The translations under genes were made by a program, and so were the position numbers. From Planctomycetota bacterium (GTDB lineage: Bacteria; Planctomycetota; Planctomycetia; Isosphaerales; Isosphaeraceae), in assembly GCA_021807585.1 (NCBI GenBank), contig JAKBCQ010000271.1, forward strand, positions 1 through 5,246: a stretch of 5,246 nt of DNA. Reading direction: 5' to 3'. The notes beneath the pieces were generated by a model. It had not been told where the DNA came from, did no database searches, and saw nothing but the letters and a program-made list of their open reading frames with translations. Shown here piece after piece: positions 1-5,246 of the stretch (its first letter is position 1; the number at the start of each line of letters is the position of its first letter).

Positions 1-309
1 GCCTTGGTTGATACGGGGACGATGCTTTCTTTGCCGACTTCAATCATCAAACAACTCGGTTTAACTCAAACTCGATCGAGAAGGGTGAAAAGCAGTATCG
101 GTCCGGGCGAGATTTCGATGTACGACGCGGTTCGGCTGACGATCATGGATCGGGAATGCACGATCGACGTGCTCGAGGTTCCCGATACCGTTCCCGTTCT
201 CATCGGCCAAATCCCGCTCGAGATGCTCGATTTCGTAGTCGATCTTCGCGGACGCAAATTGATCGGGAACCCCGAGCACGGCGGAGAACAGATGTTTGAA
301 TTGTATTGA
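1..309 (+). CDS. Clan AA (retropepsin-like) aspartic protease, 3' part
   Basis: The frame is open from base 1 and ends at TGA 307-309, giving 102 visible residues; the start is off the left edge. The first residues, A-L-V-D-T-G-T, are the catalytic D-T-G motif (Asp at visible residue 4), followed by the LSLP strand and the S-I-I-K-Q-L-G-L helix. The second hallmark of single-lobe aspartic proteases, a hydrophobic stretch with Gly (V-L-I-G-Q-I-P-L-E, residues 66-74), precedes L-D-F-V-V-D. The C-terminus N-P-E-H-G-G-E-Q-M-F-E-L-Y matches a small bacterial subfamily that I recall from cyanobacteria and planctomycetes. Such proteins are single-lobed and must dimerise to form an active site; about 35-45 N-terminal residues are probably missing here. 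The substrate is unknown. No membrane segment or signal peptide is seen in the visible part. No clear terminator follows. The family call is firm; cellular role and activity are not. Confidence 0.85.
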   Translation, partial: ALVDTGTMLSLPTSIIKQLGLTQTRSRRVKSSIGPGEISMYDAVRLTIMDRECTIDVLEVPDTVPVLIGQIPLEMLDFVVDLRGRKLIGNPEHGGEQMFELY

Positions 310-404
310 TCAACGATAAAAAGAATGACGATTTTTCTCCGCCTGGAGATGATGTTCGCAATCAAAACAGGTGAATTCCGCCAATAGCCCTTCGTCGATA
401 AGTA

Positions 405-438
405 TCATAAAAATATAATATTAAATATAAAATTATGA
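405..438. repeat. AT-rich island with weak inverted repeat
   Basis: TCATAA at 405-410 is the complement of TTATGA at 433-438. Between them, ATAT at 413-416 faces ATAT at 425-428 around the word AATATT. The segment is almost wholly A/T, in sharp contrast to the GC-rich genes around it. It could be a cruciform or DNA-unwinding site, a nucleoid-protein binding site or the edge of inserted DNA; nothing here decides between these. AT-rich sequence forms such pairings easily by chance, so the inverted repeat itself is weak evidence. Confidence 0.35.
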
Positions 439-447
439 ATGAATAGT

Positions 448-557
448 AATGCGAGCCCGTCGGCGAACCGGTTTTGAAAATCTCGGCCGGGAAGGCGATC
501 CGCCGCGTCTCCGGAATGAATCGCTCCGTCCACGGCTCGCCGGGAGGTTCGCCATTC
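448..557. repeat. Imperfect terminal inverted repeat element, MITE/REP-like
   Basis: The left end (from AAT at 448) carries GCGAGCC (451-457), a 4-base spacer, then GGCGAACC (462-469). The right end carries GGCTCGCC (534-541), a 4-base spacer, then GGTTCGCC (546-553), followed by ATTC. Read on the opposite strand, the right end aligns with the left over about 25 bases with one gap and roughly 18 identities, so the element is bounded by imperfect inverted repeats. The arms can pair as a nested hairpin (451-457 with 546-552, 462-469 with 534-541) or, perfectly, in the crossed arrangement (451-457 with 534-540, 462-469 with 546-553). The interior holds further small palindromes, such as TTTT-G-AAAA (472-480) and GGCG-ATC-CGCC (494-504). 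No target-site duplication or transposase is evident. A structured RNA or a relic of a minus-strand gene are alternatives. Confidence 0.4.
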
Positions 558-676
558 CATTTGGAGACATACACATAAATATGCATAGTTGTTCATGTAT
601 TTGTCAGGCGGCCTTCGGCCGATCGGTCGTGTTTCCGTCGATCGCGAATCGACACGCGTTGCGGGTTTCGGTTACT

Positions 677-695
677 CTCCTTGAGTCACGAGGAG
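677..695 (+). promoter_or_regulatory. Shine-Dalgarno within a 7-bp hairpin
   Basis: GAGGAG at 690-695 is a good ribosome binding site with 8 bases before the ATG at 704, and it decides that start over the longer open frame. In the RNA, CUCCUUG (677-683) can pair with CGAGGAG (689-695) around the 5-base loop AGUCA (684-688). This gives seven continuous base pairs including one U-G wobble and covers the whole Shine-Dalgarno. The pairing is seen directly. That it lowers or controls translation is inference. Confidence 0.55.
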
Positions 696-703
696 CGCAT
701 GTT

Positions 704-1294
704 ATGGCGGAAGCGACGACTCAACCTTTTGGTTGGGAGCGGGCGATGATTGCGGCGGAGAAGGTGAAACAGCGGCTTCGCAGAGCCGTGACCGCTCTTG
801 ACGTCGCGGGCGTCCCCTACGCCGTCGTCGGCGGAAACGCCGTCGCCGAGTGGGTCGGGCGGATCGATGAAGACGCCGTTCGAAATACGCGCGACGTCGA
901 TCTACTCATTCGACGTACAGATTTTCCCGCGGCGAGCGCGGCGCTCGAAGCCGCGGGCTTCGTCTATCATCATCTACTTGATATCGATGTTTTTATCGAC
1001 GGACCGCAGGGCAAACCGAGCGGAGGTATCCATCTCCTTTATGCCGGCGAAAAAGTTCGACACGACGACGATCAACTTTTGCCCGAAATCGACGAGTCGG
1101 AACGAGGACTGGAATGTCAGGTTGTTTCGCTTGAAGCGTTGGTGCGGATAAAATTGTCAACTTATCGAACACATGATCGAGTCCATATCCTCGACCTGCT
1201 CGCCGTCGGCCTTCTTGATCATTCCTGGCCGTCGCGTTTACCGGCGCCTCTCGGCGATCGCTTACAGGCTTTGCTCGACAACCCCAATGGATGA
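704..1294 (+). CDS. Nucleotidyltransferase-fold protein, AbiEii/DUF6036-like
   Basis: This gene encodes 196 residues. The ATG at 704 is chosen because GAGGAG (690-695) lies 8 bases upstream and the nucleotidyltransferase fold begins soon after it; the longer in-frame start at 449 runs through repeat and AT-rich DNA without a Shine-Dalgarno. Motifs of the polymerase-beta nucleotidyltransferase fold are visible: V-V-G-G-N-A-V-A-E-W (residues 41-50), the metal-binding pair D64-x-D66 in T-R-D-V-D-L-L-I, and acidic D93/D95 in D-I-D-V-F-I-D. A later segment, L-V-R-I-K-L (146-151) then H-D-R-V-H-I-L-D-L (157-165), matches the C-terminal signature of stand-alone AbiEii-like proteins. The family includes toxins that modify tRNA and uncharacterised housekeeping-like members. 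Here no antitoxin-type regulator sits beside it, so calling it a toxin would go too far. It is probably cytosolic, lacking a signal peptide or membrane segment. The gene is probably transcribed alone; it converges on the VIT/VWA gene. Confidence 0.82.
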   Translation: MAEATTQPFGWERAMIAAEKVKQRLRRAVTALDVAGVPYAVVGGNAVAEWVGRIDEDAVRNTRDVDLLIRRTDFPAASAALEAAGFVYHHLLDIDVFIDGPQGKPSGGIHLLYAGEKVRHDDDQLLPEIDESERGLECQVVSLEALVRIKLSTYRTHDRVHILDLLAVGLLDHSWPSRLPAPLGDRLQALLDNPNG

Positions 1295-1337
1295 AACATT
1301 TATCTGATCATGAATGTCATCATTTTCGTTTCATTTT
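1291..1337 (+). terminator. Possible weak terminator after the nucleotidyltransferase gene
   Basis: ATGAAAC (1291-1297, overlapping the stop codon) is the complement of GTTTCAT (1328-1334), which is followed by TTT. The loop between them is long (30 bases) and AT-rich, with smaller pairings possible inside it. This resembles a poor intrinsic terminator reading on the plus strand, but the stem is short and the T run brief, so the call is tentative. Confidence 0.25.
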
Positions 1338-1349
1338 GGATCAAGAAAC

Positions 1350-1383
1350 GGGGAGGGTTTCGCTGCGGCGCAAAACCCTCCCC
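1350..1383 (-). terminator. Strong hairpin terminator between convergent genes
   Basis: GGGGAGGGTTT (1350-1360) and AAACCCTCCCC (1373-1383) form a perfect 11-bp stem. A further three pairs (1361-1363 with 1368-1370) are possible beyond a two-base bulge. It begins 12 bases past the stop of the minus-strand VIT/VWA gene. Read on the minus strand the hairpin is followed by GTTTCTTGATCC, moderately T-rich. Read on the plus strand it is followed by GAATCGG, so it fits termination of the VIT/VWA transcript better, though it could block read-through from both sides. Confidence 0.65.
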
Positions 1384-1394
1384 GAATCGGTATG

Positions 1395-3860
1395 TCATTT
1401 GGATTGGAAAAGTTGATTGATTGCGGCGTCGGAGAGCGTTTCCTCTCCTTCGTCGTCGATCAGAACGGTCGAACCCGCGGGGCTTCTCCAAACGATTCGA
1501 TCGCCGAGCGCGAGGATCTCCTTGAGCTCGGGATGTTTCTCGAACAGTTTGAAATAACCCTCGCCGACGAATTTGACTCGAACGCGAGGGGCTTTTTCGA
1601 CGACCGAATCGTCGACCCAAACGCCGTCAAGGTTATGAAAACGTTTATCCGCGATCACACGAACCCGTTCGGATCGCGCCCCTTCGCGGACGGTCGTCTT
1701 GAGATCGGCGAGAGCCTGCGCCACATCGACTGCGCGACGTCCCGAAGTCTCGCGCATTTGTTGAACGAACATTTGCGACATCGCGTCGGAACCGTTAACC
1801 ATCCGAGCGGGGAGTTGAGATTGAGCGTTCGTCGCTGCGAACTTCGCGGAAGCCGCCGCCTCGGCGCGGGTTGTTTTTTTGGCGGAGATCGGAGCTTTGG
1901 AGGCGTTGTCGGCGGGAGCGTGTGCGGTGGCGTCGAGTTTCGTCGCGGCCGAGATCGCTCCTCCACCCATGCCGCCCCCCATTCCACCTCCAGTTGTGCT
2001 CATCATTTGTAGGCCATGATGAGGCTGGTTGAACGAACCGGGATGTCCCATGCTATTCGAGTGTGGAATCGTTTGCTGATTCGCGAAGCCGGATTCGTCG
2101 GGGACGACGAGCCAGCTTGTGTACGGAGTCGCGACGCCGAATTTGGTCGCGAGCTTGACGATCTCTTCTTTGAGTTCGCGGCTTTCGCCGTTGAGTCGGA
2201 TTTGATCGAGCAGATAGCCGATCTTTCGCCTCGCCCAGATCGTCGCGACGAAATCGCGGTCGGTCGCGCGGGCCGGAAGCTCGGCGTCATATGTGTGAGA
2301 TTCGGCTTTATTTCCCGTTTTGCTGTGAAGAACAAAGCGAATCTTACCGGAACCCGAATAGCGACCGACGATCTGGAGCTGATCTCCCGCGAACAGGTCC
2401 GGGAGTTTGGGAGGGTACGTTTCGGAAAGCTTGACGAGCTCTGTATTCGCCGCGTGGTCGTCGCCGACGGGGATCGTCTCGAGTTTGAGATCGGAACGGA
2501 CGGGGTTTTTGATTTTGGCGAGGAGGGCGGAGGCCTTGACCTCGAGATTCTCGTCGGGTCGAACGTAGGTCGTCGCGGCGCGGGTTGATTCTGACAATTG
2601 ATCAAGCAAGTAGGTATCGACATCGAACCCGACGCCGAAGCTGAAGACTCGCGTCGCGTGCGAGTTCTTGGCCTCGAGGGTTTGGAGGATTTTTTTCGGG
2701 TCGGTCGTACCGACGGTGGGGACGCCGTCGGAGATCAGCAGAATCTGGAACGTTCGTCCCTTTTCGGTTTGGGGTTCGCGGAGCGCGAGAGCGGCTTCGA
2801 GCCCTCCGGCGATATCGGTGCCTCCGACGGCTTCGATCGACTCGATCCATTCGCGGGCGTGCTGTGTGTTCTCTGGATTCGCTTTGGTGAGTCGATCGCG
2901 GTAGGAATCGACGACGGTGGCGAAGCGAACGAGCGCGAACCGATCGTCCTCGCGGAGGGTGTCGAGCGCCGCCTTGAGCGTTCCCTTCGCCTGGGCGATT
3001 TTTTCGCCGTTCATGCTCCCCGAGACGTCGACGACGAGGACGAGATCGCGGGGAATCGGTTGTTCGACGACTTCGGTTTTGGGGTTCAAGAGGAGCACGA
3101 AATAGCCCGGTTCATCGCGATGCGGCCGATTCGTGAGGAGCGAAAAGCCGACGTCGCCGCTCTTGGGAGCATAATACAGCAAGAAATTCTTACTATTGAT
3201 AAGCGAGTGTGTTTCATAACCGACGATCGCCTCGCGTTCGCCCTTGCGATCAATCGAAACTTCATGTGTGGGGCTGTAGATCGGGCCGAGCGGGTGATCG
3301 CTTTTGATCGTGGCGACGAGCGAGAACGATCCCGGGGCGTCTCCCGGCGTTTTGGCGCCGTGCAGCGGGAATTCGTAGGAAACGAGATCGCCGGTCGTTC
3401 CGAGCACCTGCGTGTACTTGATCTCGATCTTTTGCACGCCGTGGGGAGGGATCGGGAAAACGCGAACTTTCCAGACGTCGCGATCGACGTATTCGAGCAA
3501 CGCGGGATCGCGTAAACGCGCCACGATCTGTTCGTATGTTTTTTTCGCCTTGGCGGCGGGGATCGTCTCACCCTTCAGTTTTTTATCGCCGATCCACATC
3601 GAAAAATCGCTCACCGCGGCGCCGCTAGGCAGCGGGAATACGTATTCGGCTTCGATGACATGCGAAGTCGCATTCATGTAAGCCTGTTCAATAGTCGTTT
3701 GAGCGATTTGGCCGTCGATCGCGACTTTAATCGTTTGCGATTGGAGCGCGAGCGGCGGCAGCGAGCGATCGGTCGGGATCAAGAGCCCCGCGGCCTGAAC
3801 CGAGATCGCCGTCCAGAGGAAGATCAGGACAATCATCAAAATCGGAAGATGCGTTCGCAT
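1395..3860 (-). CDS. Exported VIT and von Willebrand A domain protein
   Basis: This gene encodes 821 residues. The ATG at 3858-3860 is chosen because AAAGGAGG lies 5 bases upstream and the protein then begins with a classical signal peptide: M-R-T-H, a hydrophobic core to about residue 20, and V-Q-A|A cleavage near residue 23. Residues about 27-155 are a VIT domain, with the signature A-K-K-T-Y-E-Q, D-P-A-L-L-E and F-P-I-P-P-H-G. Residues about 270-440 are a VWA domain with a complete MIDAS metal site: D278-x-S280-x-S282, T348 in G-G-T-D, and D378 in I-S-D-G. The motif V-A-T-P-Y-T-S-W-L-V (576-585), usual in inter-alpha-trypsin-inhibitor-like proteins, closes the conserved core. A low-complexity linker (about 590-705, with GGGMGGGMGGG at 624-634) leads to a C-terminal domain at about 736-812. 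No cysteine, sortase motif or C-terminal membrane anchor is seen. Metal-dependent protein binding in the periplasm or at the cell surface is expected from the family; the ligand is unknown. Confidence 0.93.
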   Translation of the reverse strand: MRTHLPILMIVLIFLWTAISVQAAGLLIPTDRSLPPLALQSQTIKVAIDGQIAQTTIEQAYMNATSHVIEAEYVFPLPSGAAVSDFSMWIGDKKLKGETIPAAKAKKTYEQIVARLRDPALLEYVDRDVWKVRVFPIPPHGVQKIEIKYTQVLGTTGDLVSYEFPLHGAKTPGDAPGSFSLVATIKSDHPLGPIYSPTHEVSIDRKGEREAIVGYETHSLINSKNFLLYYAPKSGDVGFSLLTNRPHRDEPGYFVLLLNPKTEVVEQPIPRDLVLVVDVSGSMNGEKIAQAKGTLKAALDTLREDDRFALVRFATVVDSYRDRLTKANPENTQHAREWIESIEAVGGTDIAGGLEAALALREPQTEKGRTFQILLISDGVPTVGTTDPKKILQTLEAKNSHATRVFSFGVGFDVDTYLLDQLSESTRAATTYVRPDENLEVKASALLAKIKNPVRSDLKLETIPVGDDHAANTELVKLSETYPPKLPDLFAGDQLQIVGRYSGSGKIRFVLHSKTGNKAESHTYDAELPARATDRDFVATIWARRKIGYLLDQIRLNGESRELKEEIVKLATKFGVATPYTSWLVVPDESGFANQQTIPHSNSMGHPGSFNQPHHGLQMMSTTGGGMGGGMGGGAISAATKLDATAHAPADNASKAPISAKKTTRAEAAASAKFAATNAQSQLPARMVNGSDAMSQMFVQQMRETSGRRAVDVAQALADLKTTVREGARSERVRVIADKRFHNLDGVWVDDSVVEKAPRVRVKFVGEGYFKLFEKHPELKEILALGDRIVWRSPAGSTVLIDDEGEETLSDAAINQLFQSK

Positions 3861-3864
3861 TATT

Positions 3865-3873
3865 ACCTCCTTT
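3865..3873 (-). promoter_or_regulatory. Strong Shine-Dalgarno of the VIT/VWA gene
   Basis: On the minus strand AAAGGAGGT occupies 3873 down to 3865, leaving 4 bases before the ATG at 3860. It is a near-perfect anti-16S match. It fixes the start at 3860 rather than at the in-frame ATG codons at 3878 or 4043, which have no comparable site. Confidence 0.85.
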
Positions 3874-3885
3874 AACATGAAGCCT

Positions 3886-3906
3886 CGTCTCCGAATCCCG
3901 GAGACG
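3886..3906 (-). promoter_or_regulatory. 5' leader hairpin upstream of the VIT/VWA gene
   Basis: On the minus strand CGTCTCCG (3906-3899) and CGGAGACG (3893-3886) form a perfect 8-bp stem around the 5-base loop GGATT. The stem ends 12 bases before the Shine-Dalgarno and does not cover it. No T run follows on either strand, so it does not look like an intrinsic terminator. It could stabilise or process the mRNA of the second gene, or be an operator. It lies in the 202-bp gap (3861-4062) between the two minus-strand genes; I could not recognise a convincing promoter there. Confidence 0.45.
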
Positions 3907-4062
3907 GCCGAGATCGACACAACCGAACGACTTGAGACGCCGAACCTCAAATGAACCCGGCGCGCCTTGAAAGTGGAGCGGTGAAGCGATCGGTACGGAG
4001 CGGGCGCCGACCCGAGCGAAACTCGATGATCGACCGATGTCATATCCTAGCGTAACGATGCG

Positions 4063-5246
4063 TTAAGGCGATTTTTTCGGGCTCGCGGCGACGATCTCGA
4101 CGATGACGATCGTCGTGGACGGTTTGGCCGCCTGGGTTCGTAGATCGCCGAACCCCGCGGGTTTTTCGATTCGCACCGAGTTGATGGCGGGAACGTGGGC
4201 GATCGGTTCGGGCGCCTGGTCGATGAGAGCTTTCAGAGCGCGCGGATTTGACGCCGGCGATTTGGCGGAGTCGGACTTCTCGTCATTGAGATCGAGATCG
4301 GCGCCGCGGTCGTGGGGGGCGCCTTTCAATGCGTCTCGAGCCGAATCGGCGACGGTCGATCGACGTTCTTTCGATTTTTTAAGTTTGACGACGCCGCGAC
4401 GAGCCGGCGCGGGACGGGGATGCGTATTTACATCCTCGAGAGCGAGCTTTGTGGCGGCGAGTTCTGGCTCGTCCGGGACGGGGGACGCCTCGTGATCGGT
4501 CGCATCAGCGCTTTCGGCGAGAACGGGGCGATGCGCGTTGGAGGCCGGTTTCGAATCGGCCGAGGCGACGGCGATTGGATCGTGATGAACGAGTGGAACG
4601 GGCTCGCCCGTCTCAATGGCAACCTCGTCGGCCTCGGCGAGACGAGCGACGACCGAATCGTCGAGCCGCGATTCGATCAATTGATTCGCGAACGTCGATT
4701 TTAAGCTCGCTTCGAGCCGTTTCAGTTCGGGCTCGTCGACCGCGAGTGCGAAGACGACCCCCTCCGAGGCGCCATCAGGATCAAAGCCCGCGCCGGGAAC
4801 GATCGCGACACGGCCGTAACGCGGATCTTTGCGAGGGGTGTCGCGGACGATCGCCTCGACGCGTTCGCGGAACGATTCGTCGAGCTTTTCGGCGGCGACG
4901 ACGAACCGTTTCGACGCGGGACGATCGAGAATTTGGATGAAGTTTTCACGTTCGAGTTCGCGTTCGATCTCGGTTTCGGTCGGTTCGGCGAGAGCCGCTT
5001 CAAAGCGCTCTTGATCTTCGATATCAAGCGAGCGAACGGTCTCTCCGAGAGCGCGACGCGCCATCGAGAGCCGGTCTTGTTTATTATTTAAATATGAAGA
5101 CGCGAGGTTTCGTTCATGAGTCGAGTTTGACGGGGAGTCGACGCGAGCGATTCGATTCGCGTCGTTTTGACGATTCGGTCGATACGCGATCGTGATGAGC
5201 AAGAGGGCCGCGGCGGCGGCGATGACGGCGGCGTACCCGATAAAAC
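4063..5246 (-). CDS. Membrane-anchored protein of unknown function, 5' partial
   Basis: The frame is open from the right edge to TAA at 4065-4063, giving 393 complete visible codons; the start lies beyond 5246. Visible residues 1-20 (beginning F-I-G-Y-A-A-V-I, with an alanine run, ending L-L-L-I-T-I-A) form one membrane segment. After it come a polar linker (21-59), a charged probable helix (about 60-105, with E-I-E-R-E-L-E-R-E) and a probable alpha/beta domain (about 107-215) with D-P-R-Y-G-R-V-A-I-V-P-G (140-151) and V-V-F-A-L-A-V-D. A long Ala/Pro/Asp/Lys-rich, probably disordered region (about 216-350) and a hydrophobic C-terminal strand, T-T-I-V-I-V-E-I-V (377-385), complete it. I do not recognise a named family. 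It lies 202 bp upstream of the VIT/VWA gene on the same strand and may be co-transcribed. The single-pass layout beside a VIT/VWA gene would suit a planctomycete anti-sigma-like protein whose regulator-binding part is off the window, but this is only a hypothesis. Confidence 0.75.
   Translation of the reverse strand, partial: FIGYAAVIAAAAALLLITIAYRPNRQNDANRIARVDSPSNSTHERNLASSYLNNKQDRLSMARRALGETVRSLDIEDQERFEAALAEPTETEIERELERENFIQILDRPASKRFVVAAEKLDESFRERVEAIVRDTPRKDPRYGRVAIVPGAGFDPDGASEGVVFALAVDEPELKRLEASLKSTFANQLIESRLDDSVVARLAEADEVAIETGEPVPLVHHDPIAVASADSKPASNAHRPVLAESADATDHEASPVPDEPELAATKLALEDVNTHPRPAPARRGVVKLKKSKERRSTVADSARDALKGAPHDRGADLDLNDEKSDSAKSPASNPRALKALIDQAPEPIAHVPAINSVRIEKPAGFGDLRTQAAKPSTTIVIVEIVAASPKKSP

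Larger units (their letters stand above)
310..703. other. Gene-free stretch with AT-rich island and palindromic element
   Basis: This 394-bp stretch separates the protease gene from the nucleotidyltransferase gene and has no convincing coding frame. It divides into an unremarkable part (310-394), an extremely AT-rich island (about 395-447), a GC-normal inverted-repeat element (about 448-557), a second AT-rich patch (about 560-605) and the leader of the downstream gene (606-703). The leader contains a short hairpin CGGCC-TTC-GGCCG (609-621) and the SD-masking hairpin described separately. A TATAAT word at 414-419 lies in the AT-rich island but has no good -35 partner and is 285 bases from the next start codon, so I do not call it a promoter. 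Confidence 0.6.

Noticed and set aside
414..419. TATAAT as a -10 promoter box
   Set aside because: It lies in nearly pure A/T DNA where the word is expected by chance, has no convincing -35 hexamer and is 285 bases from the next start codon.
362..596. Two minus-strand small proteins overlapping the palindromic element
   Set aside because: No start-site signal, overlapping frames across an inverted-repeat element and AT-rich flanks; more likely read-through of a repeat. A gene relic cannot be fully excluded.
449..703. 85-residue N-terminal extension of the nucleotidyltransferase
   Set aside because: It starts inside the palindromic element without a Shine-Dalgarno and crosses AT-rich non-coding sequence; the family begins near the start at 704.
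621..1262. Cyanobacterial HIP1 signature as evidence of a cyanobacterial source
   Set aside because: Only about one full GCGATCGC octamer was found; the excess is in GATC and CGATCG, and the gene content fits Planctomycetota better.
1314..3515. Long plus-strand open frames opposite the VIT/VWA gene (1314-2012, 2016-2588, 2598-3515)
   Set aside because: They are antisense to a gene with unmistakable VIT and MIDAS motifs. Their proteins are rich in Arg/Asp/Glu/Gly with no recognisable domain, as expected from the complement of GATCG-rich codons.
3861..4043. 61-residue N-terminal extension of the VIT/VWA protein from the ATG at 4043
   Set aside because: It would bury a classical signal peptide inside the protein and ignore the near-perfect Shine-Dalgarno 5 bases before the ATG at 3860; the extension is Arg/Ser-rich and looks non-coding.
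4103..4940. Plus-strand open frames opposite the membrane-anchored protein gene
   Set aside because: Compositionally biased (Arg/Ser-rich) with overlapping frames. The minus strand is open over the whole span with a coherent membrane segment and domain layout.
5200..5202. TTG as the start codon of the membrane-anchored protein
   Set aside because: The frame stays open to the window edge and the codons upstream of the TTG complete a membrane segment, so the true start is beyond 5246.

Overview
The window most likely comes from a member of the Planctomycetota. This is inferred from three protein types I recognise from memory of that phylum: a clan AA aspartic protease ending in the NPEHGGEQM/ELY tail, a stand-alone GG...DxD nucleotidyltransferase, and a secreted VIT + von Willebrand A protein with a Gly-rich linker and an extra C-terminal domain. 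The DNA is moderately GC-rich, apart from one very AT-rich island, and is strikingly rich in GATC and CGATCG words. No rRNA, tRNA, CRISPR array, transposase or phage gene is visible.

Layout, left to right. Bases 1-309 (+) hold the 3' part of a clan AA (retropepsin-like) aspartic protease gene. Bases 310-703 hold no gene: there is an AT-rich island, a compact imperfect inverted-repeat element of about 110 bp, and the leader of the next gene. In that leader the Shine-Dalgarno can be paired into a hairpin. Bases 704-1294 (+) encode a 196-residue nucleotidyltransferase-fold protein. A convergent junction of 100 bp with a strong hairpin separates it from the minus-strand genes. Bases 1395-3860 (-) encode an 821-residue exported VIT/VWA protein with an intact MIDAS metal site. 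A 202-bp gap with a perfect hairpin separates this from bases 4063-5246 (-), the 3' part of a gene for a membrane-anchored protein of unknown function whose start lies beyond the right edge.

The two minus-strand genes point the same way and may be one transcription unit: the membrane-anchored protein first, then the secreted VIT/VWA protein. By comparison with other VIT/VWA loci the pair could belong to an envelope adhesion or signalling module, possibly with a sigma factor upstream outside the window, but that is inference. The two plus-strand genes look like independent accessory genes. I see no complete new defence or mobile system. The best leads are the unknown membrane protein paired with the VIT/VWA protein, the small palindromic element, the SD-masking hairpin and the CGATCG excess.
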